Positions 7,633-16,714 of a DNA stretch of 64,000 nt are shown in pieces (within the stretch, counting starts at the first letter, position 1; each line of letters begins with the position of its first letter). Origin of the DNA: a bacterium (GTDB lineage Bacteria; CLD3; SB21); NCBI GenBank assembly GCA_008933615.1, contig WBUR01000016.1, positions 1-64,000 of the forward strand, read 5' to 3'. The notes below the pieces were generated by a model, which worked only from the letters and a program-made list of their open reading frames with translations, searched no databases and had not been told where the DNA came from. The translations under genes were made by a program, and so were the position numbers.

Positions 7633-8523
7633 ATGAACTTAGAACACGATTACGCCGTAACGCGCTCGTATGCCAAGATTAATATCGGCCTGAAGATCGG
7701 AGAACAAAGGGCCGACGGATACCACGATATTGAAACGATTTTCAAAGTTATCAGCCTGGCCGATACGATCACCTTCGAAAAAAACACCCTTAATAAGACC
7801 CGCCTGTTTTCAAAACAAACGACCATTCCTCTCGATGATACCAATATCTGCGCGAAAGCCGTCAGATTATTGGAGGAGGAAACCGGAGAGAAATTGGGTG
7901 CGGATATTCATCTCGAAAAATCCATTCCCATCGGCGCCGGGCTCGGCGGCGGAAGCAGTAACGGCGCATGCGTTTTGATGCAGATCAACAAGTTGTATGA
8001 ACTTCATCTCAGCGATGCTAAACTGATGGAACTGGGAGCCGCGTTGGGGTCCGATGTGCCCTTTTTTGTCGGATTTTTACTTGGGAAAGGCAATACGGCG
8101 ATCGGCAAAGGACGAGGTGAAATGCTGGAGTTTTTTCAGTGGGATTTGACAGAAAAAGTTCTCCTGATCTATCCGAATATTGAAATTTCAACGGCCTGGG
8201 CGTACAAAAATTTCCGGGCGGTTTTGGACTCGCAAAATACTGAAAATTCAAGTTTAAACTTGACAAATAAGGCAAAATCTATTATGTTTAGCGCACCTTT
8301 GGAAAAAAAGGCGTTTTTAGGCAATAATTTCGAGCCATTAGTCTTCGCAAAGCATAGTAAAATAAGGCTTCTACAGGAAATGCTTGAAAAAGAAAACGCC
8401 GTTTTTGCTAGGATGTCCGGAAGCGGTTCGGCCGTGTTCGGATTGTTCGATAAAGCCCGAAATCTTGAAAAATTGGTTTCTGACATTTCCGGAGATTTTG
8501 TTACGGTTTGTGAATTTGTCTGA
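7633..8523 (+). CDS. ispE: 4-diphosphocytidyl-2-C-methyl-D-erythritol kinase
   Basis: 296 aa GHMP kinase. It phosphorylates 4-diphosphocytidyl-2-C-methyl-D-erythritol at the 2-hydroxyl with ATP, in the MEP route to isoprenoids. It shows the N-terminal AKINIGLKIGEQRADGYHDIE motif split by the usual IspE spacing, the ATP-binding GHMP loop IPIGAGLGGGSSNGA (about residues 96-110), and the C-terminal ARMSGSGSAVFGLF loop. Length is normal. AAAGGA lies 4 nt before the ATG. The neighbours tRNA-Gln, prs, rplY and pth follow the common bacterial ispE-prs-rplY-pth order. Confidence 0.95.
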   Translation: MNLEHDYAVTRSYAKINIGLKIGEQRADGYHDIETIFKVISLADTITFEKNTLNKTRLFSKQTTIPLDDTNICAKAVRLLEEETGEKLGADIHLEKSIPIGAGLGGGSSNGACVLMQINKLYELHLSDAKLMELGAALGSDVPFFVGFLLGKGNTAIGKGRGEMLEFFQWDLTEKVLLIYPNIEISTAWAYKNFRAVLDSQNTENSSLNLTNKAKSIMFSAPLEKKAFLGNNFEPLVFAKHSKIRLLQEMLEKENAVFARMSGSGSAVFGLFDKARNLEKLVSDISGDFVTVCEFV

Positions 8524-8546
8524 TTTGTTCTTTTAAATTTTGCAAC

Positions 8547-8724
8547 TGCAACTACTCAGTGGTCAACCCTGATTGCCGGTCGTGTCATTCTGCAAGAATC
8601 TTTTTGAATCACAGGCCGCACTTTCAAAGTAAAAAGATTCTTATTGGATGACAACTTCGTTTTCAGATATTAATATCTTTAATCCTCTATGAGTGGAAAG
8701 CATCAGGACTGCTGAGTAGTTGCA
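8547..8724. repeat. Candidate small inverted-repeat element (178 bp) next to tRNA-Gln
   Basis: TGCAACTACTCAG (8547-8559) and its exact inverse CTGAGTAGTTGCA (8712-8724) bound a non-coding stretch. Inside, AAGAATCTTTTT (8594-8605) is the exact inverse of AAAAAGATTCTT (8631-8642). No clear target duplication and no second copy was seen, so a mobile origin is only a suggestion; it could be a structured leader for the downstream tRNA. Confidence 0.5.
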
Positions 8725-8733
8725 ATGTTTTAT

Positions 8734-8804
8734 TGGGGTGTAGCCAAGTGGTAAGGCAGAGGGTTTTGGTCCCTCCATCCGAGGTTCGAGTCCTTGCACC
8801 CCAA
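8734..8804 (+). tRNA. tRNA-Gln (anticodon TTG)
   Basis: Full cloverleaf: acceptor TGGGGTG (8734-8740) pairs with CACCCCA (8797-8803); anticodon arm GAGGG-TTTTGGT-CCCTC with TTG anticodon; T arm CGAGG-TTCGAGT-CCTTG; D arm starting at 8743. The CCA end is not encoded. Confidence 0.95.
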
Positions 8805-8849
8805 CTGGTTTTTGTTTTACGAATTTATTCTGATTGAGAACTGCTTGCA

Positions 8850-9785
8850 ATGGTTGATGTAAATGAAATAATGCTGGTATCCGGCCGCGCAAATCTTTCC
8901 TTTTCTGAAAAAGTTGCCAAGAGGTTAAACATAAATTTAGGAAAAGTGGAGGTCACCAATTTTAGTGACGGCGAGATATTTGCGAAATACGATGAGAACG
9001 TTCGCGGTAAAGACCTTTATATCGTTCAACCGACGATACCGCCGGCCGACAATCTGATGGAACTGTTGATCCTGATCGACGCGGCAAAACGTTCTTCGGC
9101 GTATCGCATCACCGCGGTCATTCCGTACTTCGGGTATGCGAGACAGGACCGCAAAGACCAGCCCCGCGTTCCGATCACGGCAAAACTGACGGCCAATTTA
9201 CTGACTACTGCCGGCGTAGACCGGATTCTTACGATGGACCTGCATTCTGCACAAATACAGGGATTTTTTGATATTCCGCTCGACCATTTATATTCCTCGG
9301 CGGTGCTGACCGAATATTGGAGAAACGTTTTGAAACCCGGCTCCGTTATTGTTTCGCCCGATATGGGCGGCGTGAAATTAGCCCGTGCGTATGCCAAACG
9401 GCTGGACGCAGATTTTGCCATTATTGATAAACGCCGTCCAAAGGCCAATGACGTGGAGATCATGAATATTATCGGCGACGTGGACGGCAGGGACGTCCTG
9501 ATGATCGACGATATGATCGATACGGCGGGAACGCTTACGCAGGCTGCAGCGGCATTGAAGACACAGGGCGCGCGGGAAATCTATGCGGCGTGCACGCATC
9601 CGATTCTCTCAGGCACCGCGATCCAAAAGATCATGGCGTCGCCGATAAAAAAAATCGTTGCCACCGATACGCTCCCGATGCGCAATTCGTGCGAGAAGAT
9701 CGAAGTCGTTTCGGTCGCGCATATTTTTGCCGAAGCGATCGCGCGTATTCACAAAGCGGAATCGATCAGCGTATTGTTTAACTAA
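8850..9785 (+). CDS. prs: Ribose-phosphate pyrophosphokinase (PRPP synthase)
   Basis: 311 aa. Makes PRPP from ribose 5-phosphate and ATP, feeding nucleotide, histidine and tryptophan synthesis. Visible signatures: FSDGEIFAKYDENVRGKD (N-terminal substrate region), YFGYARQDRKDQPR (ATP-binding flexible loop), the metal/PRPP region MDLHSAQIQGFFDIPLDHLY, and the PRPP loop DVLMIDDMIDTAGTLTQAA. Length is typical of class I enzymes. It lies between tRNA-Gln and rplY; the leaderless-looking ATG lacks a strong ribosome site. Confidence 0.96.
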   Translation: MVDVNEIMLVSGRANLSFSEKVAKRLNINLGKVEVTNFSDGEIFAKYDENVRGKDLYIVQPTIPPADNLMELLILIDAAKRSSAYRITAVIPYFGYARQDRKDQPRVPITAKLTANLLTTAGVDRILTMDLHSAQIQGFFDIPLDHLYSSAVLTEYWRNVLKPGSVIVSPDMGGVKLARAYAKRLDADFAIIDKRRPKANDVEIMNIIGDVDGRDVLMIDDMIDTAGTLTQAAAALKTQGAREIYAACTHPILSGTAIQKIMASPIKKIVATDTLPMRNSCEKIEVVSVAHIFAEAIARIHKAESISVLFN

Positions 9786-9837
9786 AATTATAATAACTAA
9801 TTCACATGTCTCATAATTAATATCAGGGGATGATACC

Positions 9838-10542
9838 ATGGCACAGATCGTTTTAAATGCGGAACGCAGAGACGCTGGCAAAAACAGCGCAACCGCCAGC
9901 CGCAGACAGGGGAAAGTACCCGGCGTATTTTACGGATTTGGACAAGAAAATATGACTATCCAATTTGACGCGTTGTCGTTGGTGAAGTTTCTTCAGTCTG
10001 AACACACGCTGGTGACGTTCACTTTGGATGGCAAAGAATACAAAGCACTAATTCGTGATTTTGACAAAGACCCGGTGACGGGTAAAGTCATTCACATCGA
10101 CATCATGAGCGTTCGCATGGACCGCGCCATCGATGTGCGCGTACCGATCGAATTCGTCGGAACGCCGATTGGCGTGAAGACCAAAGGCGGTATTTTGCAG
10201 CATGATATGAACGAATTTCATATTAAATGTTTGCCCGGTGATATCCCGCTGCATCTCGAGGTCAATGTGGAAAATATCGATATCGGAAAAGGTATCCACG
10301 TACGCGATTTGAAATACGACAAAATTACGATTTTAAATCCTCAGAGCGAATCCGTTTGTACTGTAGTAGTTCCGAAGGCTCTTGAATCCGTACTTGCGGA
10401 AGCGACCGCCGAACCGACCGAACCCGAATTGATCGGCGCGAAGGGTAAAGAAGAGGGCGCTGAAGGAGAGGCCAAAGAGGGAGCTCCGAAAGCGGCTAAA
10501 GAACCCGCTCCGAAAGCAGCAGAGAAGGCCGAAAAGAAATAG
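9838..10542 (+). CDS. rplY: 50S ribosomal protein L25 / general stress protein Ctc
   Basis: 234 aa long (Ctc/TL5) form of L25, which binds 5S rRNA. Residues 1-95 are the L25 domain (RRDAGKNSATASRRQGKVPGVFYG); about 96-185 form the second beta domain; the tail (about 190-234) is an Ala/Glu/Lys/Pro-rich low-complexity extension. A CAGGGGATG ribosome region precedes the ATG. Gene order prs-rplY-pth is the common bacterial arrangement. Confidence 0.94.
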   Translation: MAQIVLNAERRDAGKNSATASRRQGKVPGVFYGFGQENMTIQFDALSLVKFLQSEHTLVTFTLDGKEYKALIRDFDKDPVTGKVIHIDIMSVRMDRAIDVRVPIEFVGTPIGVKTKGGILQHDMNEFHIKCLPGDIPLHLEVNVENIDIGKGIHVRDLKYDKITILNPQSESVCTVVVPKALESVLAEATAEPTEPELIGAKGKEEGAEGEAKEGAPKAAKEPAPKAAEKAEKK

Positions 10543-10678
10543 TAATTCAAAGGCCGAATCAACCGTCCGGTTTGTTAATCCGTTGATTTCATTTTTGACA
10601 GGATGGGCAGGAGTTATCCTGCTAAGTTCTTGTCCGGTTCTGGGGCGGTGACGCCAAACGAGCGGCGGTTATCAGTTT

Positions 10679-11260
10679 ATGAAATTAATTGTAGGTTTAG
10701 GTAATCCGGGATCACGTTACGAGCGCACGCGCCACAACGCCGGATTTATGGTCATTGACAAGTTGACAAACGCTCTCGGTATTTCCTTGAGGGCCGGCAA
10801 AGGCGAATATGCCATAGGTGACGGCAATCACGCCGGTGAACGCGTATGGTTGATGAAACCGACCACGTATATGAATAACAGCGGAATGGCTGTTCGCGAG
10901 GTCGTTCAGTTTCATAAATTGGCTTTGCAGGACATACTGATAATCTGCGACGATGCGGCTTTGCCGGTAGGAAAGATTCGATTGAGAAAAAGCGGAAGCG
11001 ATGGCGGACAAAACGGACTGAAGTCGGTTATTTTTCATCTGAATAGCGACCAGTTTCCGAGACTGCGCGTCGGTATTGCCAATGACCTGATGCAGAAAAT
11101 GGACCTGGCCGATTTTGTTCTCTCACGATTTGACGCGTCGGAAATCGACACATTGCATGAAATGACCGAACATGCCAAAAATGCGGCGCTGGAATTTATC
11201 CAAACCGGCGATATTGAACTTTGTATGAACAAGTATAATAGTAACAAGAACAATGACTAA
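10679..11260 (+). CDS. pth: Peptidyl-tRNA hydrolase
   Basis: 193 aa. Recycles peptidyl-tRNA by hydrolysing the ester bond. The N-terminal LIVGLGNPGSRYERTRHNAGFMVID contains the family asparagine and catalytic histidine; KPTTYMNNSGMAV and the aspartate motif DDAALPVGKIRLRKSGSDGGQNGLKS are both present. Length is normal. It follows rplY after 136 bp with no obvious terminator, so it may be expressed from its own promoter in that gap. Confidence 0.95.
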   Translation: MKLIVGLGNPGSRYERTRHNAGFMVIDKLTNALGISLRAGKGEYAIGDGNHAGERVWLMKPTTYMNNSGMAVREVVQFHKLALQDILIICDDAALPVGKIRLRKSGSDGGQNGLKSVIFHLNSDQFPRLRVGIANDLMQKMDLADFVLSRFDASEIDTLHEMTEHAKNAALEFIQTGDIELCMNKYNSNKNND

Positions 11261-11320
11261 TATTAAAACGTTCAATGATAAATGTATAATCATCACACTA
11301 ACAGAAAGGATTCAACCAAA

Positions 11321-13792
11321 ATGAATCTATCACTCAAACCGGGTATCGGTGCGGTTAGTCGTTATTTGAAATTATTTATGTCCGGCCTGGCCATCGTGGC
11401 TACCAACGCCGCATGGGCAGTAGCTCAGGATGAACCCAAGCACTCGGGCGGCGAAGCCAGCCTCAAATTACCCGACCTTTCAACGGTGTCTTTCTTGGGA
11501 ATGGACGGCCACTCGATATTGTTGTACGGCTTGGTGATCTGCTTTCTGGGGTTGATGTTCGGACTCATGATGTACATGAACCTGAAAAATCTGCCCGTTC
11601 ATAAAGCGATGCTGGAAGTTTCAGATCTCATTTATGAGACTTGCAAAACCTACCTCGTTACGCAGGGTAAATTCATCCTGATCCTGTGGGCATTTATCGC
11701 GGTGATCATTTCGGCGTATTACGGCTGGTTATCGCCTGTTCCTGACAAGCCCATCGGCCTTACGCTTATGATCATTCTGCTGTTCTCGCTGGTGGGTATC
11801 GCAGGCAGCTACGGCGTAGCGTGGTTTGGAATCCGCGTCAACACGTTTGCCAATTCCCGCACCGCTTTTGCCAGCTTACGCGGTAAACCGCATGCGATCT
11901 ATGCGATTCCTCTACGCGCCGGTATGAGTATCGGTATGCTTCTGATCAGCGTGGAACTTTTGATTATGTTGTGTATCCTGTTATTTATTCCGGGCGATTA
12001 TGCCGGGCCGTGTTTTATCGGTTTTGCGATCGGTGAGTCCCTTGGCGCTGCGGCTCTGCGAATAGCCGGCGGGATTTTTACAAAGATCGCGGATATCGGC
12101 GCCGACCTCATGAAGATTGTATTTAAAATTAAAGAAGACGATGCGCGTAACCCCGGCGTGATTGCCGATTGTACCGGCGACAATGCCGGCGACTCGGTCG
12201 GACCCAGCGCGGACGGTTTTGAAACGTACGGTGTGACGGGCGTGGCATTGATCACGTTTATTCTGCTTGCTATTTCTGACCCGATGGTGCAGGTGCAGCT
12301 GCTGGTTTGGATCTTCATCATGCGCGTCATGATGGTCATCGCAAGCGCAGGCGCCTATTTTGTGAATGAAGCCGTCGCCAAAGCACGCTACGCGGATTCG
12401 GATGATATGAATTTTGAGGCGCCGCTGACGACCTTGGTTTGGCTCACGTCGATCACGTCCGTTCTTCTGACGTATTTAGCGTCGTATCTCATTATTCCTA
12501 ATCTCGGCGGCGATCCCACGTTGTGGTGGAAACTTTCAACGATCATCTCGTGCGGAACTTTAGCCGGCGCGATCATTCCTGAATTGGTAAAAGTTTTTAC
12601 GTCGACCGAATCCACGCATGTCAAAGAAGTGGTAGCATCGTCCAAAGAAGGCGGCGCGTCGCTCACGATTCTTTCCGGTTTTGTTGCCGGCAATTTCTCA
12701 GCCTATTGGCTGGGAATCAGCATCATGCTTCTGATGGCCATATCATATTATTTCAGCACTATGGGTTTAATGGCGATCATGCTCGCTCCGGGCGTGTTTG
12801 CGTTCGGCCTCGTTGCTTTCGGATTTTTGGGAATGGGTCCTGTGACTATTGCCGTGGATTCGTACGGCCCGGTGACGGACAATGCGCAGTCGGTGTATGA
12901 ATTGTCCCTGATCGAGCAAGTACCTAACGTGGCTGCGGATATGAAGAAGGAACACAATATCAGCGTCAATTTTGAACGCGCAAAACATTTACTTGAAGCC
13001 AATGACGGCGCCGGAAATACATTTAAAGCGACGGCCAAACCGGTTCTAATCGGCACCGCAGTGGTCGGCGCTACCACGATGATCTTCTCGATCATCATGG
13101 CGCTCACGGGCGGGCTGAGCCACGATGTGCAAAAACTTTCGCTCCTGCACGCTCCGTTTTTTCTAGGCCTTGTTACCGGCGGCGCAATGATCTACTGGTT
13201 CACCGGCGCTTCCACACAGGCTGTTACTACGGGAGCTTATCGTGCGGTAGAGTTTATCAAAGCAAACATTAAGTTAGAAGGCGTGGTGAAAGCGTCGGTA
13301 GAGGACAGCAAGAAGGTTGTCGAGATCTGTACGAAATACGCTCAAAAAGGCATGTTTAATATATTCCTTGCCGTATTCTTCGGAACGCTGGCATTTGCTT
13401 TCACGGAACCGTTTTTCTTTATCGGATATCTGATATCTATTGCGATCTTTGGATTATATCAGGCTATTTTTATGGCGAATGCCGGCGGCGCATGGGACAA
13501 TGCCAAGAAGATCGTAGAAGTGGATCTCAAACAAAAAGGCACGCCGCTGCATGACGCCACGGTGGTGGGCGATACGGTCGGCGATCCTTTCAAAGATACG
13601 TCTTCCGTTGCGATGAATCCCGTGATCAAATTTACGACGCTGTTCGGATTACTTGCAGTCGAATTGGCCGTAAAATTGGAAATGGATGCCGGCTCGGGAT
13701 TAACGCATGGTCTGGCAGTTGCCTTTTTCTTAGTGTCGGTCTATTTTGTTCACCGTTCGTTTTACGGTATGCGTATCGGCGGCGCGAAGTAG
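11321..13792 (+). CDS. hppA: Membrane-bound ion-translocating pyrophosphatase
   Basis: 823 aa integral membrane enzyme coupling pyrophosphate hydrolysis to proton (or sodium) export. ATG 11321 is chosen for the AGAAAGGA ribosome site; the frame is open to 11282. Catalytic segments are present in slightly divergent form: EDDARNPGVIADCTGDNAGD (about 272), GGAWDNAKKIVE, and VVGDTVGDPFKDTSS (about 747). The GNTFKATAK stretch (about 564) has Lys where K+-dependent enzymes have Ala, suggesting a K+-independent type. The N-terminal 45 residues, including a hydrophobic stretch ending AWAVAQDEP, extend beyond typical bacterial versions and look like a cleavable signal. H+ versus Na+ specificity cannot be settled here. 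Confidence 0.9.
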   Translation: MNLSLKPGIGAVSRYLKLFMSGLAIVATNAAWAVAQDEPKHSGGEASLKLPDLSTVSFLGMDGHSILLYGLVICFLGLMFGLMMYMNLKNLPVHKAMLEVSDLIYETCKTYLVTQGKFILILWAFIAVIISAYYGWLSPVPDKPIGLTLMIILLFSLVGIAGSYGVAWFGIRVNTFANSRTAFASLRGKPHAIYAIPLRAGMSIGMLLISVELLIMLCILLFIPGDYAGPCFIGFAIGESLGAAALRIAGGIFTKIADIGADLMKIVFKIKEDDARNPGVIADCTGDNAGDSVGPSADGFETYGVTGVALITFILLAISDPMVQVQLLVWIFIMRVMMVIASAGAYFVNEAVAKARYADSDDMNFEAPLTTLVWLTSITSVLLTYLASYLIIPNLGGDPTLWWKLSTIISCGTLAGAIIPELVKVFTSTESTHVKEVVASSKEGGASLTILSGFVAGNFSAYWLGISIMLLMAISYYFSTMGLMAIMLAPGVFAFGLVAFGFLGMGPVTIAVDSYGPVTDNAQSVYELSLIEQVPNVAADMKKEHNISVNFERAKHLLEANDGAGNTFKATAKPVLIGTAVVGATTMIFSIIMALTGGLSHDVQKLSLLHAPFFLGLVTGGAMIYWFTGASTQAVTTGAYRAVEFIKANIKLEGVVKASVEDSKKVVEICTKYAQKGMFNIFLAVFFGTLAFAFTEPFFFIGYLISIAIFGLYQAIFMANAGGAWDNAKKIVEVDLKQKGTPLHDATVVGDTVGDPFKDTSSVAMNPVIKFTTLFGLLAVELAVKLEMDAGSGLTHGLAVAFFLVSVYFVHRSFYGMRIGGAK

Positions 13793-13992
13793 CAAACATA
13801 TAAGGCGGAGAAACCACTGCGATCGCAGAGGCTGATAAAGGATTGTTTTGTGAATACGCTGTGCGAATATTTAGAAGTTTTTTGATTTTTGTTATTTAAT
13901 TTTTCTTTAAACCCTGCGTTAGAATTGAGGAATAATAATTGTCTTCTCAAACGCTAACGCCGAAATAAGTCCAAAGGGAGGAGTTAACGCTC

Positions 13993-14388
13993 ATGTCCAA
14001 AAAAACCCGCAGAGGTTTGCCCGGTCAGCTACGCAGTTATGAAACAGTCGTAGTGGTAGATCCGCAAATCGGCGACGATGTCATTAAAAGCATTGTCGAG
14101 AAAACAAAAGAAGTAATTGCCGGCCATAACGGCACCGTAACGAAAGTCGAAGACTGGGGAAAACGCAAACTTGCGTATATTATCGACAAAAAGACCTACG
14201 GGCAGTACACGTGCATCGAATTCGAAGGACCCGGAGAAGTCGTCAAAGGATTGACTGATTATTATCACATCTCCGAAAATATTTTACGCCATATTACCCT
14301 GCTGATCGATTCCCGCCTTCGTGAAGAACGTAAGCGCGAGAAGGCTCCGGCCAAAGAACCGGGCTCACAAGACGAAATGTTTGTCTGA
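13993..14388 (+). CDS. rpsF: 30S ribosomal protein S6
   Basis: 131 aa. S6 binds the 30S platform with S18. Recognisable by ETVVVVDPQIGDDVIKSIVEK, the GKRKLAYIIDKKTYGQYT strand pair, and LLIDSRLREERKREKAPAKE at the charged C-terminus. A strong AGGGAGGAG ribosome site precedes the ATG. First gene of the rpsF-rpsR-rplI group; the ssb gene usual between rpsF and rpsR is missing. Confidence 0.94.
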   Translation: MSKKTRRGLPGQLRSYETVVVVDPQIGDDVIKSIVEKTKEVIAGHNGTVTKVEDWGKRKLAYIIDKKTYGQYTCIEFEGPGEVVKGLTDYYHISENILRHITLLIDSRLREERKREKAPAKEPGSQDEMFV

Positions 14389-14551
14389 TCGGAGCGACCG
14401 TATATGGGAAATATCAAAACGCCGTACACGCTTGACGGTAAAATAACGGGTCATGAAAAGCTAAAACCATTCAGCCAACCGGGAATACAACGACGGGCGT
14501 GAAACGTTAGTACGGCGAATAAAATTAACGATTTTTAAAAAGGAAAATGTT
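14389..14551 (+). other. rpsF-rpsR spacer where ssb is usually found
   Basis: 163 bp without a convincing gene. One short open frame (ATG 14404 to TGA 14502, 32 codons, MGNIKTPYTLDGKITGHEKL...) lacks a ribosome site and matches nothing I know. No single-stranded DNA-binding protein motif is visible. Possibly a relic or leader. Confidence 0.4.
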
Positions 14552-14836
14552 ATGAATGCACGTGAGTTAAAAGAAAGACGCGACAAAAGAAAAGACCAGA
14601 GGAATCAAAAAAACGCGGCCCTCAAGCACAAGAATTGCCCTTTCTGCGAAGACAAGACCTTATTCGTGGATTACCGCGATACAAAACGGTTGTCAAAGTT
14701 CACATCCGAGCAAGGCCGTATTTTGACCCGCAGGACAAGCGGCGTATGCGCATTGCATCAGCGCCAGTTGGTCAATGCGATCAAACATGCGCGCCATCTC
14801 GCCATGCTGACATTTGTGTCGGACATGACGCGATAA
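14552..14836 (+). CDS. rpsR: 30S ribosomal protein S18, zinc-binding form
   Basis: 94 aa. Core S18 sequence KNCPFCEDKTLFVDYRDTKR and RTSGVCALHQRQLVNAIKHAR. C29, C32, C66 and H69 form a plausible zinc site, marking the C+ paralogue type; zinc-starved bacteria often carry a second C- copy elsewhere, none of which is in this window. A basic N-terminal extension of about 25 residues. AAGGAAA ribosome site. Followed by rplI after 47 bp. Confidence 0.94.
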   Translation: MNARELKERRDKRKDQRNQKNAALKHKNCPFCEDKTLFVDYRDTKRLSKFTSEQGRILTRRTSGVCALHQRQLVNAIKHARHLAMLTFVSDMTR

Positions 14837-14883
14837 ACGCCGGGGCAAGCAACGAACATTATTAAAACCATCGGAGAAAACGT

Positions 14884-15327
14884 ATGAAAGTAATATTAAG
14901 AAATAACGTCGAGAATCTGGGCAATGCCGGCGAGATCGTCGACGTCAAACCCGGATATGCGCGAAACTTCCTCGTTCCGCAGGGGCTTGCGTTGATCGCA
15001 ACCAAAGCGAACCAATCGGTATACGATAACGAGAAAAAACAAATTGCTTTGCGAATTGCAAAGGAAAAAGTTCTATCGGAAGAAATGGCGCAAAAATTAG
15101 AAGCTGCGTCGGTGACTATTGCGGTTTCGGTTGGCGAAGAAGATAAACTTTTTGGTTCCGTAACGTCACAGGACATTGCCGACAGCCTTATTTCGCAAGG
15201 ATTGGAAGTGGATAAACGAAAAATTATTTTAGATGAACCGATCAAAGCTCTCGGGCTCTACACAGTGGATATCAAACTCCATACCGACGTCGTCGGCAAG
15301 ATCAAAGTGTGGGTTGTCAAGAAATAA
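14884..15327 (+). CDS. rplI: 50S ribosomal protein L9
   Basis: 147 aa. N-terminal L9 domain MKVILRNNVENLGNAGEIVD VKPGYARNFLVPQGLA is diagnostic; a connecting helix (about 45-75) leads to the C-terminal domain with LFGSVTSQDIAD. Binds 23S rRNA domain V. GGAG ribosome site; last gene of the ribosomal group, closed by a strong terminator. Confidence 0.95.
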   Translation: MKVILRNNVENLGNAGEIVDVKPGYARNFLVPQGLALIATKANQSVYDNEKKQIALRIAKEKVLSEEMAQKLEAASVTIAVSVGEEDKLFGSVTSQDIADSLISQGLEVDKRKIILDEPIKALGLYTVDIKLHTDVVGKIKVWVVKK

Positions 15328-15359
15328 TCGTTTACTTGAAATTTCGATTAGATGATAAG

Positions 15360-15390
15360 AAGGCGGTTCTTTAACAAACCGCCTTTTTTT
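15360..15390 (+). terminator. Rho-independent terminator of rpsF-rpsR-rplI
   Basis: AAGGCGGTT (15360-15368) pairs perfectly with AACCGCCTT (15377-15385), followed by seven Ts. Confidence 0.92.
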
Positions 15391-15508
15391 ATTCTTTTTG
15401 TTTGATTTGCAGGTTCGGGTTTCATTATATTTGATAGTAAAGGTTTGCAAATCTCTCGATGAATTCCTGATCGCTGTTTTTGTATTCACCCAACCAAGGA
15501 AACGATCC

Positions 15509-16072
15509 GTGAAACGTTTATCATTTGTGCTTTTCATCCTTTCGGTATCATTTTATCCTGCAAATGCCCAAAAAGATACTTTGTTGGAGATTGGGTCGCC
15601 GGCTCCTAATTTTTTCCTAAAGGGATTGGACGGCAGCGAGTTTTTTTCCCGTGACTTCTACGGCGATACACGCAATATGCCCAAGGGCCGTAAGGAGCGT
15701 AATGACATGGTTTTCAGTTTTTTTGCAACGTGGTGCGTCCCATGCCGGAAAGAAATTCCTGAGTTGGAAGCCCTCTCAGAAAAATATACCGATGTTAAGT
15801 TTTATCTTATCAATGTGGCGGAGAACAAAGAAAAGATTAACGATTACCTGGCCAAGACGCCTATCCGTCTGCCGATTCTTCTCGACATCTATGGGAAGGT
15901 TTCTGAAAAATTTAACGTCAAGGACGGAGGAAATGCGCTGGCCGTTCTCCCGACGCTCGTCATGATCAATAAAGAAGGCATTATCCATTTCTACAAAAAA
16001 GGATACGTCGAAGGAGACGAAAAAAAGATGGAAGGCGAGATCCTGAAGATGCTGAATGCGACAAGCAGGTAA
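15509..16072 (+). CDS. TlpA/ResA-type exported thioredoxin-like protein
   Basis: 187 aa from a GTG start at 15509, supported by AAGGA 8-9 nt upstream and by a clean signal peptide (VKRLSFVLFILSVSFYPANA). The frame runs upstream to 15398 but that part has no such support. Mature domain: IGSPAPNFFLKGLDGSEFF, then FFATWCVPCRKEIPELEAL with the WCVPC redox centre and the AVLPTLVMINKEGII cis-proline region. Likely a periplasmic thiol-disulfide reductase, for example in cytochrome c or secreted-protein maturation. No partner genes adjoin it. Confidence 0.87.
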   Translation: MKRLSFVLFILSVSFYPANAQKDTLLEIGSPAPNFFLKGLDGSEFFSRDFYGDTRNMPKGRKERNDMVFSFFATWCVPCRKEIPELEALSEKYTDVKFYLINVAENKEKINDYLAKTPIRLPILLDIYGKVSEKFNVKDGGNALAVLPTLVMINKEGIIHFYKKGYVEGDEKKMEGEILKMLNATSR

Positions 16073-16714
16073 GAGTTGACTGAATGCAATCATGCCAGAA
16101 TGGCAATATCATGGTTGCAGTTAACGGATTCCGTTTTGCAAAAAAAAAAGCGGATTTGCATCTTGAATACTTTTGGCCGGCTTGCCGATGAGCAAATCAA
16201 TTTTTTTTAATTGATAACTTAGCCCTGAATGGTTATATTGAAACCGATTTTACCTATCTTTAGGACCGAACCAGCACGATTAAGGGACTAATTCTTTTTT
16301 CTTGGAAAATAAAAAGTGTTCTCGCAGTGAGTTTCTAAGAGATTAGTCAGTCCTTTTCTAATCAAAAAAGCCTTTCTTGCACTTTAGTTTGTGTTGTTTC
16401 GTCTTATTTTGTGAATATAATATCGATCCGACAACGATTAACTGCGCGGAGAAAAAGATGGAAAATCTGCCTCCCCGGTTTCCACTGATTCTGTATACTT
16501 CTTCCAAGTCGGCCCATCCGTCCAACTTATCCGAAATACATTCTATCCACCGTCGTCCTTCACCTGATGAAGTATATTCCTTAGGGGTCGTATTTCTTTC
16601 CAACCATGTTCCATTATCGAATGGCGTCGAAACACAGCCGCGTTCAGAATTTGTGTTCAAAGACAAAATAGAACCCGAAGTATCGTCCAGATATATGAAT
16701 AAAGGAGTGTGATT
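16073..16714. other. Long non-coding leader region upstream of CsgG-like gene 1
   Basis: About 640 bp without a convincing gene. A 111-codon frame at 16377-16712 has no ribosome site and atypical composition. A good -10 box TATAAT (16416-16421) with TTGTTT 16 bp upstream is a plausible promoter, giving a roughly 300-nt leader. The blocks around 16403-16440 and TTCAAAGACAAAATA (16656-16670) recur upstream of the second CsgG-like gene. Confidence 0.5.

Noticed and set aside
8641-8892. Open frame on the minus strand through tRNA-Gln
   Set aside because: It reads antisense through the tRNA and the inverted-repeat block; such frames are a known artefact and no ribosome site is present.
16377-16712. 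111-codon frame upstream of CsgG-like gene 1
   Set aside because: No ribosome site, low-complexity and unlikely composition, overlaps a probable promoter and leader.
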